Assembly (NCBI RefSeq): GCF_030848805.1
Contig: NC_092358.1
Span: 18,633,297 to 18,697,296 of the forward strand
Origin: Temnothorax longispinosus
Lineage: Eukaryota > Arthropoda > Insecta > Hymenoptera > Formicidae
DNA length: 64,000 nucleotides
Direction: 5' to 3'
Below are positions 57,001-64,000 of this stretch, one piece after another; positions within the stretch are counted from its first letter, which is position 1, and every line of letters starts with the position of its first letter. A model generated the notes under the pieces. It saw nothing but the letters and a program-made list of their open reading frames with translations. It was not told the DNA's origin and did no database searches. Both the position numbers and the translations under genes were made by a program.

Positions 57001-59652
57001 GTGTATCGAAGCCAACATGCTCAGCGACATGACTCTGCAGGTATACTGAAGTAAACGCTAATTAGTCTTTCGCATCTTTGTTCAGTCACTGTTGTTAATT
57101 AGTTTAATGTAATTATAGAGAAAATTGTTTTTACGTTTTCTATTGAATATTTCAGGGTATTGAAGCTATCGGCAAAGTTTACATGCATCTGCCGCAAACG
57201 GATTCCAAGAAACGCATCGTTATCACGGAAACCGGCGAATTCAAGGCCATTGCGGAATGGCTTTTGGAAACCGACGGGACGAGCTTGATGAAGGTGTTGA
57301 GCGAGAGAGACGTGGATCCGGTGCGAACGTTCAGTAATGATATTTGCGAGATATTCCAAGTGCTCGGCATCGAAGCCGTGCGAAAGTCGGTAGAGAAGGA
57401 GATGAACGCAGTGTTGCAGTTCTATGGTCTTTACGTGAACTACCGACATCTCGCTTTACTTTGCGACGTCATGACAGCGAAAGGTCATCTCATGGCGATA
57501 ACGCGTCACGGAATCAATAGACAAGATACCGGCGCTTTGATGAGGTCAGTAAACGAGTTTCGCTTTTTATCAGGATCTTTAAAAGGTGTATATCTATATA
57601 TCTTAAAAATAATGAATTGTTTCTCTATTTTTAGAAATTTAAAGAAAATAGGATTTAAAGTTTATTAATTTTTAGAAAATTTATTCCAACGCGACATTTT
57701 CTAAACATTGTAAACTAGTAATATAATGGATGTAAGACCTTTTACCTTTATACAATTTAAACTCCTGGTATATTAAAAAAAAAAGTATTAACTTGAATTA
57801 TGACAAAACTTGGAGATACGATTTTTTACCTCTAAGGTACAGATACATATAATAGATCGAAAGTTAGTAAGACATCGAATTTCTTTAGGTGTTCCTTCGA
57901 AGAAACGGTTGATGTACTACTGGATGCCGCATCTCACGCAGAAGTAGATCCAATGAGAGGAGTATCCGAGAATATTATAATGGGACAACTTCCTCGGATT
58001 GGAACAGGTAATGCGCGTGTACAATAATTCTTTTATAGTATAAGAAACATGCGATTTGCATAACTTCTAACTTCTATTCGCAAATTTGTCTTGTAAAGAA
58101 ATGTAAGAAAGACATTAGGACTCTTTGATTATGATCAGCATTTTATCAAATGACTGTTGTTTGCTATATATAATAGTGATACGATGTCAATGGTTTCATA
58201 CGTATGTTTAGGATGCTTTGATCTATTATTGGATGCTGAGAAATGTAAATCTGGTATCGAGATTCCTATGGCAGTTGGCGCAGGAATGATGGGAACGGTG
58301 GGAATGTTCTTTGGCAGCGTAACTGGCATGTCCAGCATGAGTCCTCAGATGACTCCTTGGATGGAAGCTACTCCTGGTTATGGTGCATCAAGTATGTCGC
58401 CAGGTAAGTCTCGTATAGTATATAATTTCAAAACAAAATAATAAAAATGTTTTTTAGCTTCTAAATGCGTTTCGAACAATATTAACAATTATTCTCTTTT
58501 TGTTTTATAGCATTGAGCAGCGGTATGACGCCAGGTGGTGCATGCTTTTCACCGTCGGGAGCATCAGATGCATCGGGCTTGTCGCCAGCATACTCGGCTT
58601 ATTCACCGCAACCGGGAAGTCCCGGTAGTCCGGGTCCGAGTATGAGTCCATTCCCGATGTCACCAGCTGGTGCAGCGTCACCTAGTTACTCGCCGACATC
58701 ACCGGCGTATCTGCCCACATCGCCCAGCATGACACCCTCGAGTCCAAATTATTCGCCCACAAGTCCTACGTATTCGCCAACCAGTCCGAATTATTCACCG
58801 ACATCACCAAGCTATTCGCCGACAAGTCCGAGCTATTCGCCCACTTCGCCGAGTTATTCGCCGACGAGTCCAAGTTACTCGCCCACTTCTCCGAGTTATT
58901 CACCGACGAGTCCAAGTTACTCGCCTACCTCACCGAGCTATTCGCCAACTAGCCCGAGCTATTCGCCCACATCGCCGAGCTACTCGCCAACTTCGCCGAG
59001 TTATTCACCGACAAGTCCGAGTTACTCGCCAACCTCGCCGAGTAATTCCCCGACCAGTCCAAGTTACTCGCCCACAAGTCCAAGCTATTCACCCACGAGC
59101 CCGAGTTACTCACCAACTTCACCAAGCTATTCACCAAGCTCGCCTAACTACACACCTGCTTCAACCTCATATTCGCCGACTTCGCCCAGTTATTCGCCAA
59201 GCTCGCCGCAATATTCGCCTGCGAGTCCAAGCTACTCTCCCAGCAGTCCCAAATATTCACCGACGAGCCCAAGTTATTCTCCTACCTCGCCGTCATTCGC
59301 CGGTACATCGCCGCAATACACGCCTGCAAGTCCCACGTACTCGCCGACTAGCCCGACATATTCGCCTACAAGCCCATCGTACTCGCCGAGCTCGCCGCAG
59401 CACACTGCATCTGGCACCACCCGGTATTCACCCAGCAGTCCGAATTATTCACCTACCAGCCCGACGTACTCGCCCACAAGTCCGCAGTACTCGCCGTCAA
59501 GCACCAAATATTCGCCCACGAGTCCCACGTACACACCCACAAGCCCGAGTTATTCTCCGACGAGTCCAACGTACTCGTCGCCCGTACCGGGATACTCGCC
59601 CACGAGTCCCACGTACTCACCAGCGTCACCCGCTTACGAGACAGTCGAGTAA
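44974..59652 (+). CDS. RpII215: RNA polymerase II largest subunit RPB1 (seven coding exons)
   Basis: Catalytic subunit of nuclear RNA polymerase II. Coding exons: 44974-45051, 52865-53134, 53509-57040, 57156-57544, 57899-58017, 58212-58403 and 58511-59652. All junctions are GT-AG, and phases close consistently if the net 2-nt loss in exon 3 is allowed for, giving about 1907 residues, near the insect norm. Landmarks in order: the clamp zinc motif CQTCAGNMTECPGHFGH, HGGCGRYQP, catalytic NADFDGDEMN binding Mg2+, the bridge helix region GREGLIDTAVKTAETGY, the trigger loop GEPATQMTLNTFHFAG, and a C-terminal domain of about 45 YSPTSPS-type heptads. Intron 1 is 7.8 kb and holds a LINE. The frame is broken near 54697, probably by sequencing error, because the rest of the gene is pristine. 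Confidence 0.97.
45748..47127 (+). CDS. LINE ORF1 protein (gag-like, three CCHC knuckles)
   Basis: 459 codons from the first ATG after the 5' UTR. An acidic/basic low-complexity N-terminus is followed by a folded region (FKEGTNITYRLVLRLNKDNI and on) and then CFKCFRYGHIKALC, CIICGDLAHGNC and CRNCGGNHRFTWRKC near residues 365-410, which are RNA-binding zinc knuckles. Role: RNP formation with the LINE transcript. The frame stops at 47125-47127. More Glu/Lys-rich coding-like sequence lies downstream in another frame up to 47701, so the natural C-terminus is probably longer and this copy has lost it. Confidence 0.88.
   Translation: MKAKQKANVQSRIPMSAAKKTAMENAAARVINEKKRMADDEKDCADTSGFSREEGDWHLVVPKNKMAKEKRAKIQTATKIDDNKDDQSGNEEGMIHELGNITTEDTRYETASEMEIDPLDSDATQHASTSCIVEVNSNVNDKRNTSMSDSSRATNRPAREKFENRAGVLERINELDSSELANKKQVKFKEGTNITYRLVLRLNKDNIQTKRGKNRFKILKIATREQISPKDIIMLSHSTAICKFDDCTNANLCLEGINKLTKETGISAEIDQRGSKFVGVISDCGDSIPELWESMDDHDDVIRISRMYRKKWDKEKKILTEEDTGNLIITFMRDKVRKSMDMFGRRTAIKIRPFITSVKQCFKCFRYGHIKALCKSEERCIICGDLAHGNCTKKTRCRNCGGNHRFTWRKCLEYEKNKNINLAMGLNNVSRIEAERILLGKEQDKIQEQAYNKYESPNQ
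47249..47701 (+). pseudogene. Displaced ORF1 C-terminal segment
   Basis: 150 codons, Glu/Lys/Gln-rich with predicted coiled-coil heptads (SEFRRIILEMIQELDSKEQE). It is out of frame with the zinc-knuckle ORF and separated by stops near 47127 and 47195. It ends TATTAA and the endonuclease follows in the same frame with no spacer, as expected at an ORF1/ORF2 junction. Confidence 0.6.
47702..49081 (+). CDS. LINE ORF2, endonuclease part and linker
   Basis: Open in one frame from the codon after the ORF1 stop. APE-type endonuclease motifs in order: RIINWNCRGF, IIIFTETK (catalytic Glu), GGVTISI, IFAGDFNAHH (Asp, Asn) and TWDSDHHPV (Asp, His) near 48330. Then a basic linker with WWDADCDEA. The domain nicks the target for reverse transcription. 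No ATG lies at the 5' edge, so translation probably depends on ORF1 termination/reinitiation. The frame is lost around 49075-49081 at an A-rich run. Confidence 0.85.
   Translation, partial: NIKKFNLRIINWNCRGFHGKKNEIIKRAQEYDIIIFTETKCNKNNIYIPGFKSYNKPSRGNSGGVTISIKENIEFEIINGWQRINEIFDIIGIRTINTKEKFNVIVIYKRPGEITDRIWKDIFKFETKNLETIFAGDFNAHHTLWNCQDIDKQREFLYENMYDNDYICVNLNTLTRMGAIGQRSNNLDLFFASTKIYDNIDYEQINDTWDSDHHPVLLRLTTEIESYKKKTNKFSTKKTRWIEYNYTMNKIIQDNMEEYKETLFGNKINREEKYSNFIKIIKSTIKSITEDRRTTTEDQKKRRTEEKPRGRKVQWWDADCDEAITRRQRALKNFKKKKDLHSLAEYNKIKAEAKKIINKKKRESFDNFCASINRFTSQTYVWNKMRNFKNVRKKINWTSRKDKNREEEIRKEINKLAPPSVQVEMIDQEGNQNTEDRLDDKFTREELKRALQMIKKIRH
49082..49443 (+). pseudogene. LINE ORF2, N-terminal RT block, shifted frame
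   Basis: Continues ORF2 in a second frame: GRDGVEY, TDWFPEDWRKYQTMFIDKAG, KVRPIALSSCVGKVMERM and QNGFRRGRSCAENLVRL, all early RT motifs. The frame is lost again near 49430, where the sequence continues in the third frame. Confidence 0.85.
49430..51494 (+). CDS. LINE ORF2, RT core, RNase H and C-terminal zinc motif
   Basis: About 690 codons after the second frameshift. RT: AAFLDVSSAYDNVIY (motif A), GLPQGEVLSPLLYALYTYNV (motif B), VQFADDIAAYV (motif C, FADD). RNase H: IIYTDGSKKKGG, TAEAIAIKAALE, AILSDAKAVLLAI, and WIPSHVGISGNEAADKLAKE, i.e. D-E-D-D all present. C-terminus: CDCGKECESIDHVLWRC. RNase H would degrade template RNA after reverse transcription. This part is intact; only its upstream frame is broken. 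Confidence 0.9.
51718..51848 (+). mobile_element. 131-bp 5'-truncated retroposon
   Basis: Flanked by ATATAAAATACTTTATC (51701-51717) and the same 17-mer with one mismatch (51849-51865). Its 3' half (TACGTCCCTACAAAACGCCC onward, then TAATAAAGTATCATTTC) closely matches the tail of the SINE at 61945-62268. Probably a 5'-truncated copy of the LINE family that mobilises that SINE. Confidence 0.75.
52865..53134 (+). CDS. RpII215: RPB1 coding exon 2
   Basis: 90 codons, phase 0 at both ends, from the acceptor TTTTGTGCAG to the donor CCCT|GTAAGT. It encodes GGRPKLGGLMDPRQGVIDR and the clamp zinc-binding motif CQTCAGNMTECPGHFGH. Confidence 0.96.
53509..57040 (+). CDS. RpII215: RPB1 coding exon 3 (catalytic core), one frameshift
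   Basis: Acceptor ATTTTCAG, donor CTGCAG|GTATAC. About 1178 codons covering clamp, active site (NADFDGDEMN at about 54616), funnel, bridge helix and trigger loop. Between ETRAEVENIH and QIITPQANKPVMGIVQ-type sequence, bases at 54697-54698 replace four expected bases with two, shifting the frame. Downstream (from about 54700) everything is again RPB1 in the new frame to the exon end. Confidence 0.95.
57156..57544 (+). CDS. RpII215: RPB1 coding exon 4
   Basis: GIEAIGKVYMHLPQTDSKKR through ITRHGINRQDTGALMR. Acceptor ATATTTCAG, donor ATGAG|GTCAGT, phase 2. Confidence 0.95.
57899..58017 (+). CDS. RpII215: RPB1 coding exon 5
   Basis: CSFEETVDVLLDAASHAEVD through MGQLPRIGTG. Acceptor TTTCTTTAG, donor ACAG|GTAATG. 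Confidence 0.94.
58212..58403 (+). CDS. RpII215: RPB1 coding exon 6
   Basis: GCFDLLLDAEKCKSGIEIP, then a Gly/Met/Ser-rich linker towards the C-terminal domain. Acceptor TATGTTTAG, donor CCAG|GTAAGT. Confidence 0.94.
58511..59652 (+). CDS. RpII215: RPB1 coding exon 7, C-terminal domain
   Basis: Linker ALSSGMTPGGACFSPS, then roughly 45 heptads from about 58680 to the stop at 59650-59652. The proximal part is a long block of near-uniform YSPTSPS repeats; position 1 is Asn instead of Tyr in the heptad at about 59044. Distal repeats vary at positions 2, 5 and 7. The protein ends PAYETVE, a short acidic tip. This tail is phosphorylated during the transcription cycle and recruits capping, splicing and 3'-end factors. 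Confidence 0.97.
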
Positions 59653-59750
59653 TTTGTTTTTAAGTTATTTTCATAAATTATTTAGATACTTTATTTTAGA
59701 TAAGTTAATTATAAATCCGATTGCAATTATCGTGGTTGCACATAACTGCA

Positions 59751-59756
59751 AATAAA
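59751..59756 (+). terminator. RPB1 polyadenylation signal AATAAA
   Basis: First AATAAA after the stop codon, about 100 bp downstream, in GCAAATAAACTTGACG. Confidence 0.75.
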
Positions 59757-59759
59757 CTT

Positions 59760-60870
59760 GACGTATATGTTTGTTAAGATGTTTCGTATATGAACTTTTT
59801 GGTACTTAATAAGTTGGGCATAACATGATCATGTTCAGTCACGTTAGAAAGTCGAGGGCAGTTAAGAGAAAATTAGAAACATGAAAAAAAATTACTATCT
59901 ATTAAATAGAAATATGTAGCCGCGTGAATTTCGGCTGTTAATTATATTATTAGTGCAGATTATGATGCGCTTTCGCCACTCGTACCAGGAAGGTTGTGAT
60001 AAACATAATGACAAGAGTGAGGTACATACATATCTGGGGGAAAAATTTGAGTGTGCTATAAGCGAGCGTGTTGAATCGTGTGTTATAAGCGAGTTGTATA
60101 TGAGAGTATCTTAGGGACCACAGAATTTTGTAAATCAGCAATCGATAAAATAAACGAGCTACTGGAAGACTATACTGATACCAAAAAAATACGCAAAAAT
60201 TCAGGGAGATTATTGATGCAAGAAATGTCTAAAAATTCAGGGAGATCATTTGTATATGCGCCTTTATTACAACTATACTGTTATTACGACTACTATTCTT
60301 GTAAAGATACAATTTATCTTCTACATCTAGCAAGCTGCACGACGTTGTACGTTCAAAACTCTGTATTTCATTGATGTTTATTCTATTAGGTATTGATATC
60401 TGTGATTTTATTAGAAGAACGCAAAAGTGAAAATCTGCGTTGAAGTGAAACTATTTTGTATTATCTCAGTTATATAAATGTATTATGCAAGCATTGTAAA
60501 CGTTTTTGTTTCTTTTATGCAACAACGATCATTCTTATGACTTGGAGTATATCAGTCACAAGCTTCAATATTCGTTACAAATAAATCCAAAGATAGTAAA
60601 GAAAGTAATTGATGAAATCACTGACAATATCTTGAAATACAAATATACATATACAAATATAGATATGGATCAAATAAATGCGGAAATATGAAGCATATAA
60701 TAGAAGAAAAAGTGTATATTCACTTGGTATAATTTTAACTAACTCGCTTTTAAAATAAATAGTTATGACATCAAGAACGACAACCACTATATTATTCGAA
60801 GTAGAGCACAGCATTTCGAGTACATTCTATCGTCTAGTCTACGACAGCTTGCTAAATACGAAAGTCATAT
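59760..60870. other. Downstream of RPB1, two short coding-like frames of unknown nature
   Basis: Frames at 60078-60374 (containing FCKSAIDKINELLEDYTDTK) and 60506-60691 (DLEYISHKLQYSLQINPKIV and on) on the + strand have more protein-like composition than the surroundings. They lack clear splice partners, domains or known family. They could be exons of a small gene, decayed gene pieces or chance. Confidence 0.2.
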
Positions 60871-60871
60871 A

Positions 60872-61000
60872 CATTGGCTGCATTCGAAGAGCGCGCTATT
60901 AGCGCTATTGCATCATTCTGTCTTTATCGCTCATCAGGTGTAAAACAAGGATAGAATAAGCAAATAGCGCTAATAGCGCGCTCCCCGAATCCAGCCATTG
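60872..61000. mobile_element. 129-bp palindromic MITE
   Basis: CATTGGCTGCATTCGAAGAG at the left is mirrored at the right (CTCCCCGAATCCAGCCATTG). The inner arms share GCGCGCTATTAGCGCTATT. The loop is about 45 nt. Confidence 0.7.
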
Positions 61001-61135
61001 TAGGTCTTCCTCGTGGCTCTCCCGTCCGGGCTAAGTCACTCGTGTTCGATACGGTATCGGGTTACCTCAGTGCTGCGGTACGGTGCGTATCGCGGAGAAA
61101 ACCGATCCAGATTCTTATAGACGGAGAGCTGGCTA
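61001..61135. other. Short GC-richer spacer, nothing identified
   Basis: Non-repetitive sequence between the MITE and the foldback. No feature seen. Confidence 0.4.
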
Positions 61136-61186
61136 CATAAAAATGCAAGGTATATAAGGTACATGAAATATTTATAGCCAGAGAGG

Positions 61187-61518
61187 GTTGTTTTTTTTTT
61201 TTTTTTTTATATTCAAATAAAGGAAAGACCGTGGGGGTAGCCCATGTGGTCATAGTAGCAAAACCGAATCTAATTGCATCACATCAAAACAAAAGAGACT
61301 TCGACTAGATTAACATGAACGCCTCAATAAAAGCGTCCCAAACAGAAGTTAACTGCGTAATAAAAACTCGTAAACTCGTAGAACTTTGAACTCAAAACTG
61401 TGTAAGTGTATGAATGTATGTATATTTGTTCGTGTATGTCCGCGGTGTCGGGAACTCGGTATTGCCGTAGGTGCGTTAAGCCCAAGGAACTGCGCGGATC
61501 ACTTTCCCCTGCGGCCCT
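61187..61518 (-). mobile_element. 332-bp poly(A) retroposon
   Basis: An 18-nt T run at 61191-61208 is a poly(A) tail on the - strand. AGAGAGG flanks both sides (61180-61186, 61519-61525), and the mirrored arm shows the undisturbed sequence. There is no ORF. It is a 5'-truncated LINE or a SINE; no tRNA-type B box was found, so a truncated LINE is preferred. Confidence 0.8.
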
Positions 61519-61604
61519 AGAGAGGTCCATTAGCACTCCCGAACACTGAGTGACCAGTCTGCCTGCGCGCTTAGGAAGATAAAGGCGGGGGTGGACGGTC
61601 AAAA

Positions 61605-61775
61605 ATGACAAATTTTACAAGGAAAAAAATGATAAAGCTCAGGGATAAAAATTATAGGAATGTTAAGTATTTGTTGCTACGAAACGCGGAAAAATTATTG
61701 ACAGACGATTTCGTGGAAGAGAAAGGGCCGGCAGACTGCAACAAAGCGGCGTTAACTTTTGTGAAAAAAAAATGA
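61605..61775 (+). CDS. 56-residue ORF in the foldback left arm
   Basis: ATG in the context CAAAAATGAC gives a basic, non-repetitive protein starting MTNFTRKKMIKLRDKNYRNV, with LLTDDFVEEKGPADCNKAAL later. The mirrored copy at 63016-63186 keeps the frame with one amino-acid change, and a second difference is silent. Family unknown. It may be a piece of a host gene or transposon gene captured by the element. Confidence 0.3.
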   Translation: MTNFTRKKMIKLRDKNYRNVKYLLLRNAEKLLTDDFVEEKGPADCNKAALTFVKKK

Positions 61776-61838
61776 TAAGGTACATGATTAAAAATTATTG
61801 ATAATAATTACTAAACTGTTAACGAAGCTATGTGCTAA

Positions 61839-61910
61839 ATGGCAGACGAAAAAACTGAAGACAACATCGAGGCAGATTGTAATGAAGAGCGCGGTTTCGA
61901 TCGCGCTTAA
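61839..61910 (+). other. Short ORF reminiscent of HP1-type proteins
   Basis: 23 residues, MADEKTEDNIEADCNEERGF then DRA and a stop. EERGFDR resembles the segment just before the chromo-shadow domain of insect heterochromatin protein 1 (from memory of the family). It also occurs in the mirrored arm. Very short, so the likeness may be chance. Confidence 0.15.
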
Positions 61911-61944
61911 TGAGGTAGTTTCGTACGATGCGCTACTATGATAT

Positions 61945-62268
61945 GGATAAAGAATTTTACTTTATATACCCCAAGAGGCCTTAAAGGGCGTTTTGAAGGG
62001 ACGTACCCAACCCTAACCTCCAAATTCATCCACTACCTTACTGTTTCCTTCTTTGGACCAACGGTTTAACGTCTCTTCCGAAAGACGGAGCCCAGTTTTC
62101 TCCGCGTCTTGCACGGAGGGGCGCGGTTTTTTCGGAAAAAAAACTTTTCCATGATTCATGGCTCTAGTGGACTCGAACCTGGTTCCTCAAATTACGAGTC
62201 TGGCGCTCTACCACTAGACCATGATGTATCTATTACATCATGCACTAGACCACACCGCCGCCCTTCGT
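61945..62268 (-). mobile_element. tRNA-derived SINE with LINE-type tail
   Basis: On the - strand the head (about 62240-62165) contains A-box TGGTCTAGTGGTAGAGC and a perfect B-box GGTTCGAGTCC around an anticodon loop CTCGTAA (Thr-like), partly duplicated upstream (GTGGTCTAGTGC). A unique body follows, then a tail (61945-62010) matching the 3' end of the truncated retroposon at 51718-51848. TACTATGATAT flanks both ends (61934-61944, 62269-62279), and the opposite foldback arm shows the empty site. It is transcribed, if at all, by RNA polymerase III. Confidence 0.85.
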
Positions 62269-62562
62269 TACTATGATATGTTATTTTGTTATTTATATGA
62301 ATATATTACGTGTTTCTTTTTTCCATTAATGGATTCAGTTTGTATTCATTCTTTTATTGTTAAAAATAAAATAATTAATATTTATTTATTATATTAAATC
62401 TAAATTGTTGGAAATAAAATACCGGAGTTTGATCCTAGTAAGTACATAAATTCTTTATATGACTTTTTCAATACATTGTTGATAAATAATAAAACTAATT
62501 TATTGTTTATTTTATGTAGCTAATAACGAATCGATTGCCTCATCTAATGTCGTTTTTCAGCA

Positions 62563-62657
62563 GATATCAACGAAATCGAATCTGAGAATGATATCGATTG
62601 CGAAAGCGAAGAAGATATGCAGTACGATGAATCCAATGCAAACAGCGAAATAGAATA
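62563..62657 (+). CDS. Candidate terminal exon of an acidic protein in the foldback centre
   Basis: After a good acceptor (CGTTTTTCAGCAG) an open frame reads INEIESENDIDCESEEDMQY and ends SEIE at a TAA. Upstream, AGTAAGTAC near 62439 could be the matching donor. The acidic composition is coding-like, unlike the surrounding AT-rich DNA. No family recognised. Confidence 0.25.
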
Positions 62658-62772
62658 ACTCTACAATTTTTAATAGTATTTTTTTGTTAATAAAAAAGTT
62701 ATTCTAATGTTAAACATATCTTTTAGCACTTATTATATATATAATATAGAAATTGTTATCTTATTGTCGACA

Positions 62773-62775
<3 letters not shown>

Positions 62776-62836
<61 letters not shown>
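62776..62836. repeat. (TA)n microsatellite
   Basis: About 30 TA units at the inner edge of the foldback's right arm. Confidence 0.95.
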
Positions 62837-62840
<4 letters not shown>

Positions 62841-63015
62841 AAAATAACATCGTAGTAACGCATCGTACGAAACTACCTCATTAAGCGCGATCGAAACCGC
62901 GCTCTTCATTACAATCTGCCTCGATGTTGTCTTCAGTTTTTTCGTCTGCCATTTAGCACATAGCTTCGTTAACAGTTTAGTAATTATTATCAATAATTTT
63001 TAATCATGTACCTTA

Positions 63016-63186
63016 TCATTTTTTTTTCACAAAAGTTAACGCCGCTTTGTTGCAGTCTGCCGGCCCTTTCTCTTCCACGAAATCGTCTGTCAATAATTTT
63101 TCCGCGTTTTGTAGCAACAAATACTTAACATTCCTATAATTTTTATCCCTGAGTTTTATCATTTTTTTCCTTGTAAAATTTGTCAT
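63016..63186 (-). CDS. Mirrored 56-residue ORF in the foldback right arm
   Basis: Reverse-strand twin of 61605-61775, same length, one residue different (Gln for Arg in the LLLRNAEK segment). Its frame is intact, so both arms retain it. Confidence 0.3.
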   Translation of the reverse strand: MTNFTRKKMIKLRDKNYRNVKYLLLQNAEKLLTDDFVEEKGPADCNKAALTFVKKK

Positions 63187-63328
63187 TTTTGACCGTCCAC
63201 CCCCGCCTTAATCTTCCTAAGCGCGCAGGCAGACTGGTCACTCAGTGTTCGGGAGTGCTAATGGAACCTCTCTAGCTATAAATATTTCATGTACCTTATA
63301 CCTTGCATTTTTATGTAGCCAGCTCTTA

Positions 63329-63637
63329 GACTGTACGAGATTTGTATGTATTTGACCGGAAATGAATGTCCGGGAAAGAATCTACCATATGAAATCGTTT
63401 GTATTTCGTATGAAGACTTTTGAAGTGCAATTGAAAAGGTTTGTGAGTCATTCGTTTAATTGTAATTAATTAATTATTTTTACACCATGCATTTAGCCGA
63501 AATAGATAAATTAATAAAAGTTTTTATACGGAATTGTTTGTATTTTGTATGAAGAGTTATGAAGTGTGATTAAAAAGGTTTGTGAGTCACCCAGATAATT
63601 TTAATTAAATATTTATAAACTTGGTAATTAGCCGAAA
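63329..63637 (-). repeat. Inverted copy of the 44064-44372 repeat
   Basis: Reverse complement of the two-unit repeat upstream of RPB1, nearly identical over 309 bp. It directly abuts the right end of the 2.2-kb foldback. Confidence 0.92.
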
Positions 63638-64000
63638 TATAGATTTTTAGTTATTCATGTTAAAAGAAAAAGGCGTTAGTGTTCCCGAAGGTCCGTCTGC
63701 AATCAGAATTAAAACGTTTTAAAAATTATTTTATACTAAAATAAATAAATATACAGGCTAATAAGCCTGTAACTATAAGCGATAGTTGCTAATTAAGTTT
63801 GTAAAGATGTACCAGCTGTGCAGGGTGAAGAGCAGGTTATCTCAAACGCCCTGCCACAACCCAATTAAAAGAGACTCAAATGTCATTACCGCTGAGAAGT
63901 ACTTTTTGCCATTTAAGTTAGCATGTCAGAGCAACCGGATTGTCTATTGCGTTCCACCTTGAATTTTTTTTACAGTCGTTTATTAGGATTGCCCTACTTT
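63638..64000. other. No feature seen at the right edge
   Basis: Unremarkable AT-rich sequence. No ORF, RNA or repeat that I can support. Confidence 0.5.

Larger units (their letters stand above)
61136..63325. mobile_element. 2.2-kb foldback element with two internal insertions
   Basis: The left arm (from GCTGGCTACATAAAAATGCA at 61139) is mirrored by the right arm ending GTAGCCAGCTC at 63325. Total arm homology is about 490 bp at high identity. The left arm alone is interrupted twice, by a poly(A) retroposon (61187-61518) and a SINE (61945-62268); the right arm preserves both empty sites. The centre (about 62300-62770) is AT-rich and includes a short acidic coding-like exon; a (TA)n run marks the inner edge of the right arm. 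Confidence 0.88.

Noticed and set aside
62165..62240. Functional tRNA-Thr gene
   Set aside because: Good A and B boxes, but T-stem and acceptor pairing fail, and it is the head of a SINE with target duplications.
44064..63637. A giant transposon carrying RPB1 between inverted repeats
   Set aside because: The repeats are short tandem units seen in inverted pairs; no transposase or target duplication was found, and RPB1 has normal gene structure. Independent insertions are simpler.

Overview
The window looks like an AT-rich insect nuclear genome, most likely hymenopteran and plausibly an ant (inference from composition, gene structure and repeat content). It contains one clearly recognisable host gene, the largest subunit of RNA polymerase II (RPB1), with seven coding exons on the + strand from 44974 to 59652. 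A candidate signal-peptide first exon of an unidentified secreted or membrane protein lies on the - strand at 8982-9198. Everything else is regulatory-looking gene desert or transposable-element material, much of it nested.

Layout. 1-20.9 kb: gene-poor AT-rich DNA with spaced, more GC-rich islands that look like conserved non-coding or promoter DNA. Two islands share a 20-nt block. 21.3-24.5 kb: a TTAA-flanked composite element holding a foldback with a 6-unit tandem array, a 927-bp solo LTR with a 5-bp target duplication, and another inverted repeat. 24.5-26.1 kb: a large palindromic element and two MITEs, one piggyBac-like. 26.1-37.6 kb: a dead Ty3/mdg4-type LTR retrotransposon (gag, protease, RT, RNase H, integrase). 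Its RT is split by a 5.3-kb DNA element, which itself carries a 5'-truncated LINE flanked by a long direct duplication. 37.6-44.1 kb: an inverted-repeat structure filled with further palindromes. 44.1-44.6 kb: tandem repeats and a perfect-looking hairpin just upstream of RPB1. 45.5-51.6 kb: a full-length but frameshifted LINE in RPB1 intron 1. 60.9-63.6 kb: a MITE and a 2.2-kb foldback invaded by a poly(A) retroposon and a tRNA-derived SINE.

Main observations. (1) RPB1 is intact in every exon and splice phase except for a net 2-nt loss near 54697 that breaks the frame. (2) Its first intron is 7.8 kb, mostly one sense-oriented LINE. (3) The gene is bracketed by 309-bp near-identical inverted repeats. 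(4) The SINE near 62 kb shares its 3' tail with a short truncated retroposon in RPB1 intron 1, the classic mark of SINE mobilisation by a partner LINE. (5) The 2.2-kb foldback keeps an empty-site copy of each insertion in its opposite arm and carries a mirrored 56-codon ORF.

Coordinates of exons, target duplications and repeat arms were read by hand. Similarity statements come from inspection and family knowledge, not from database searches.
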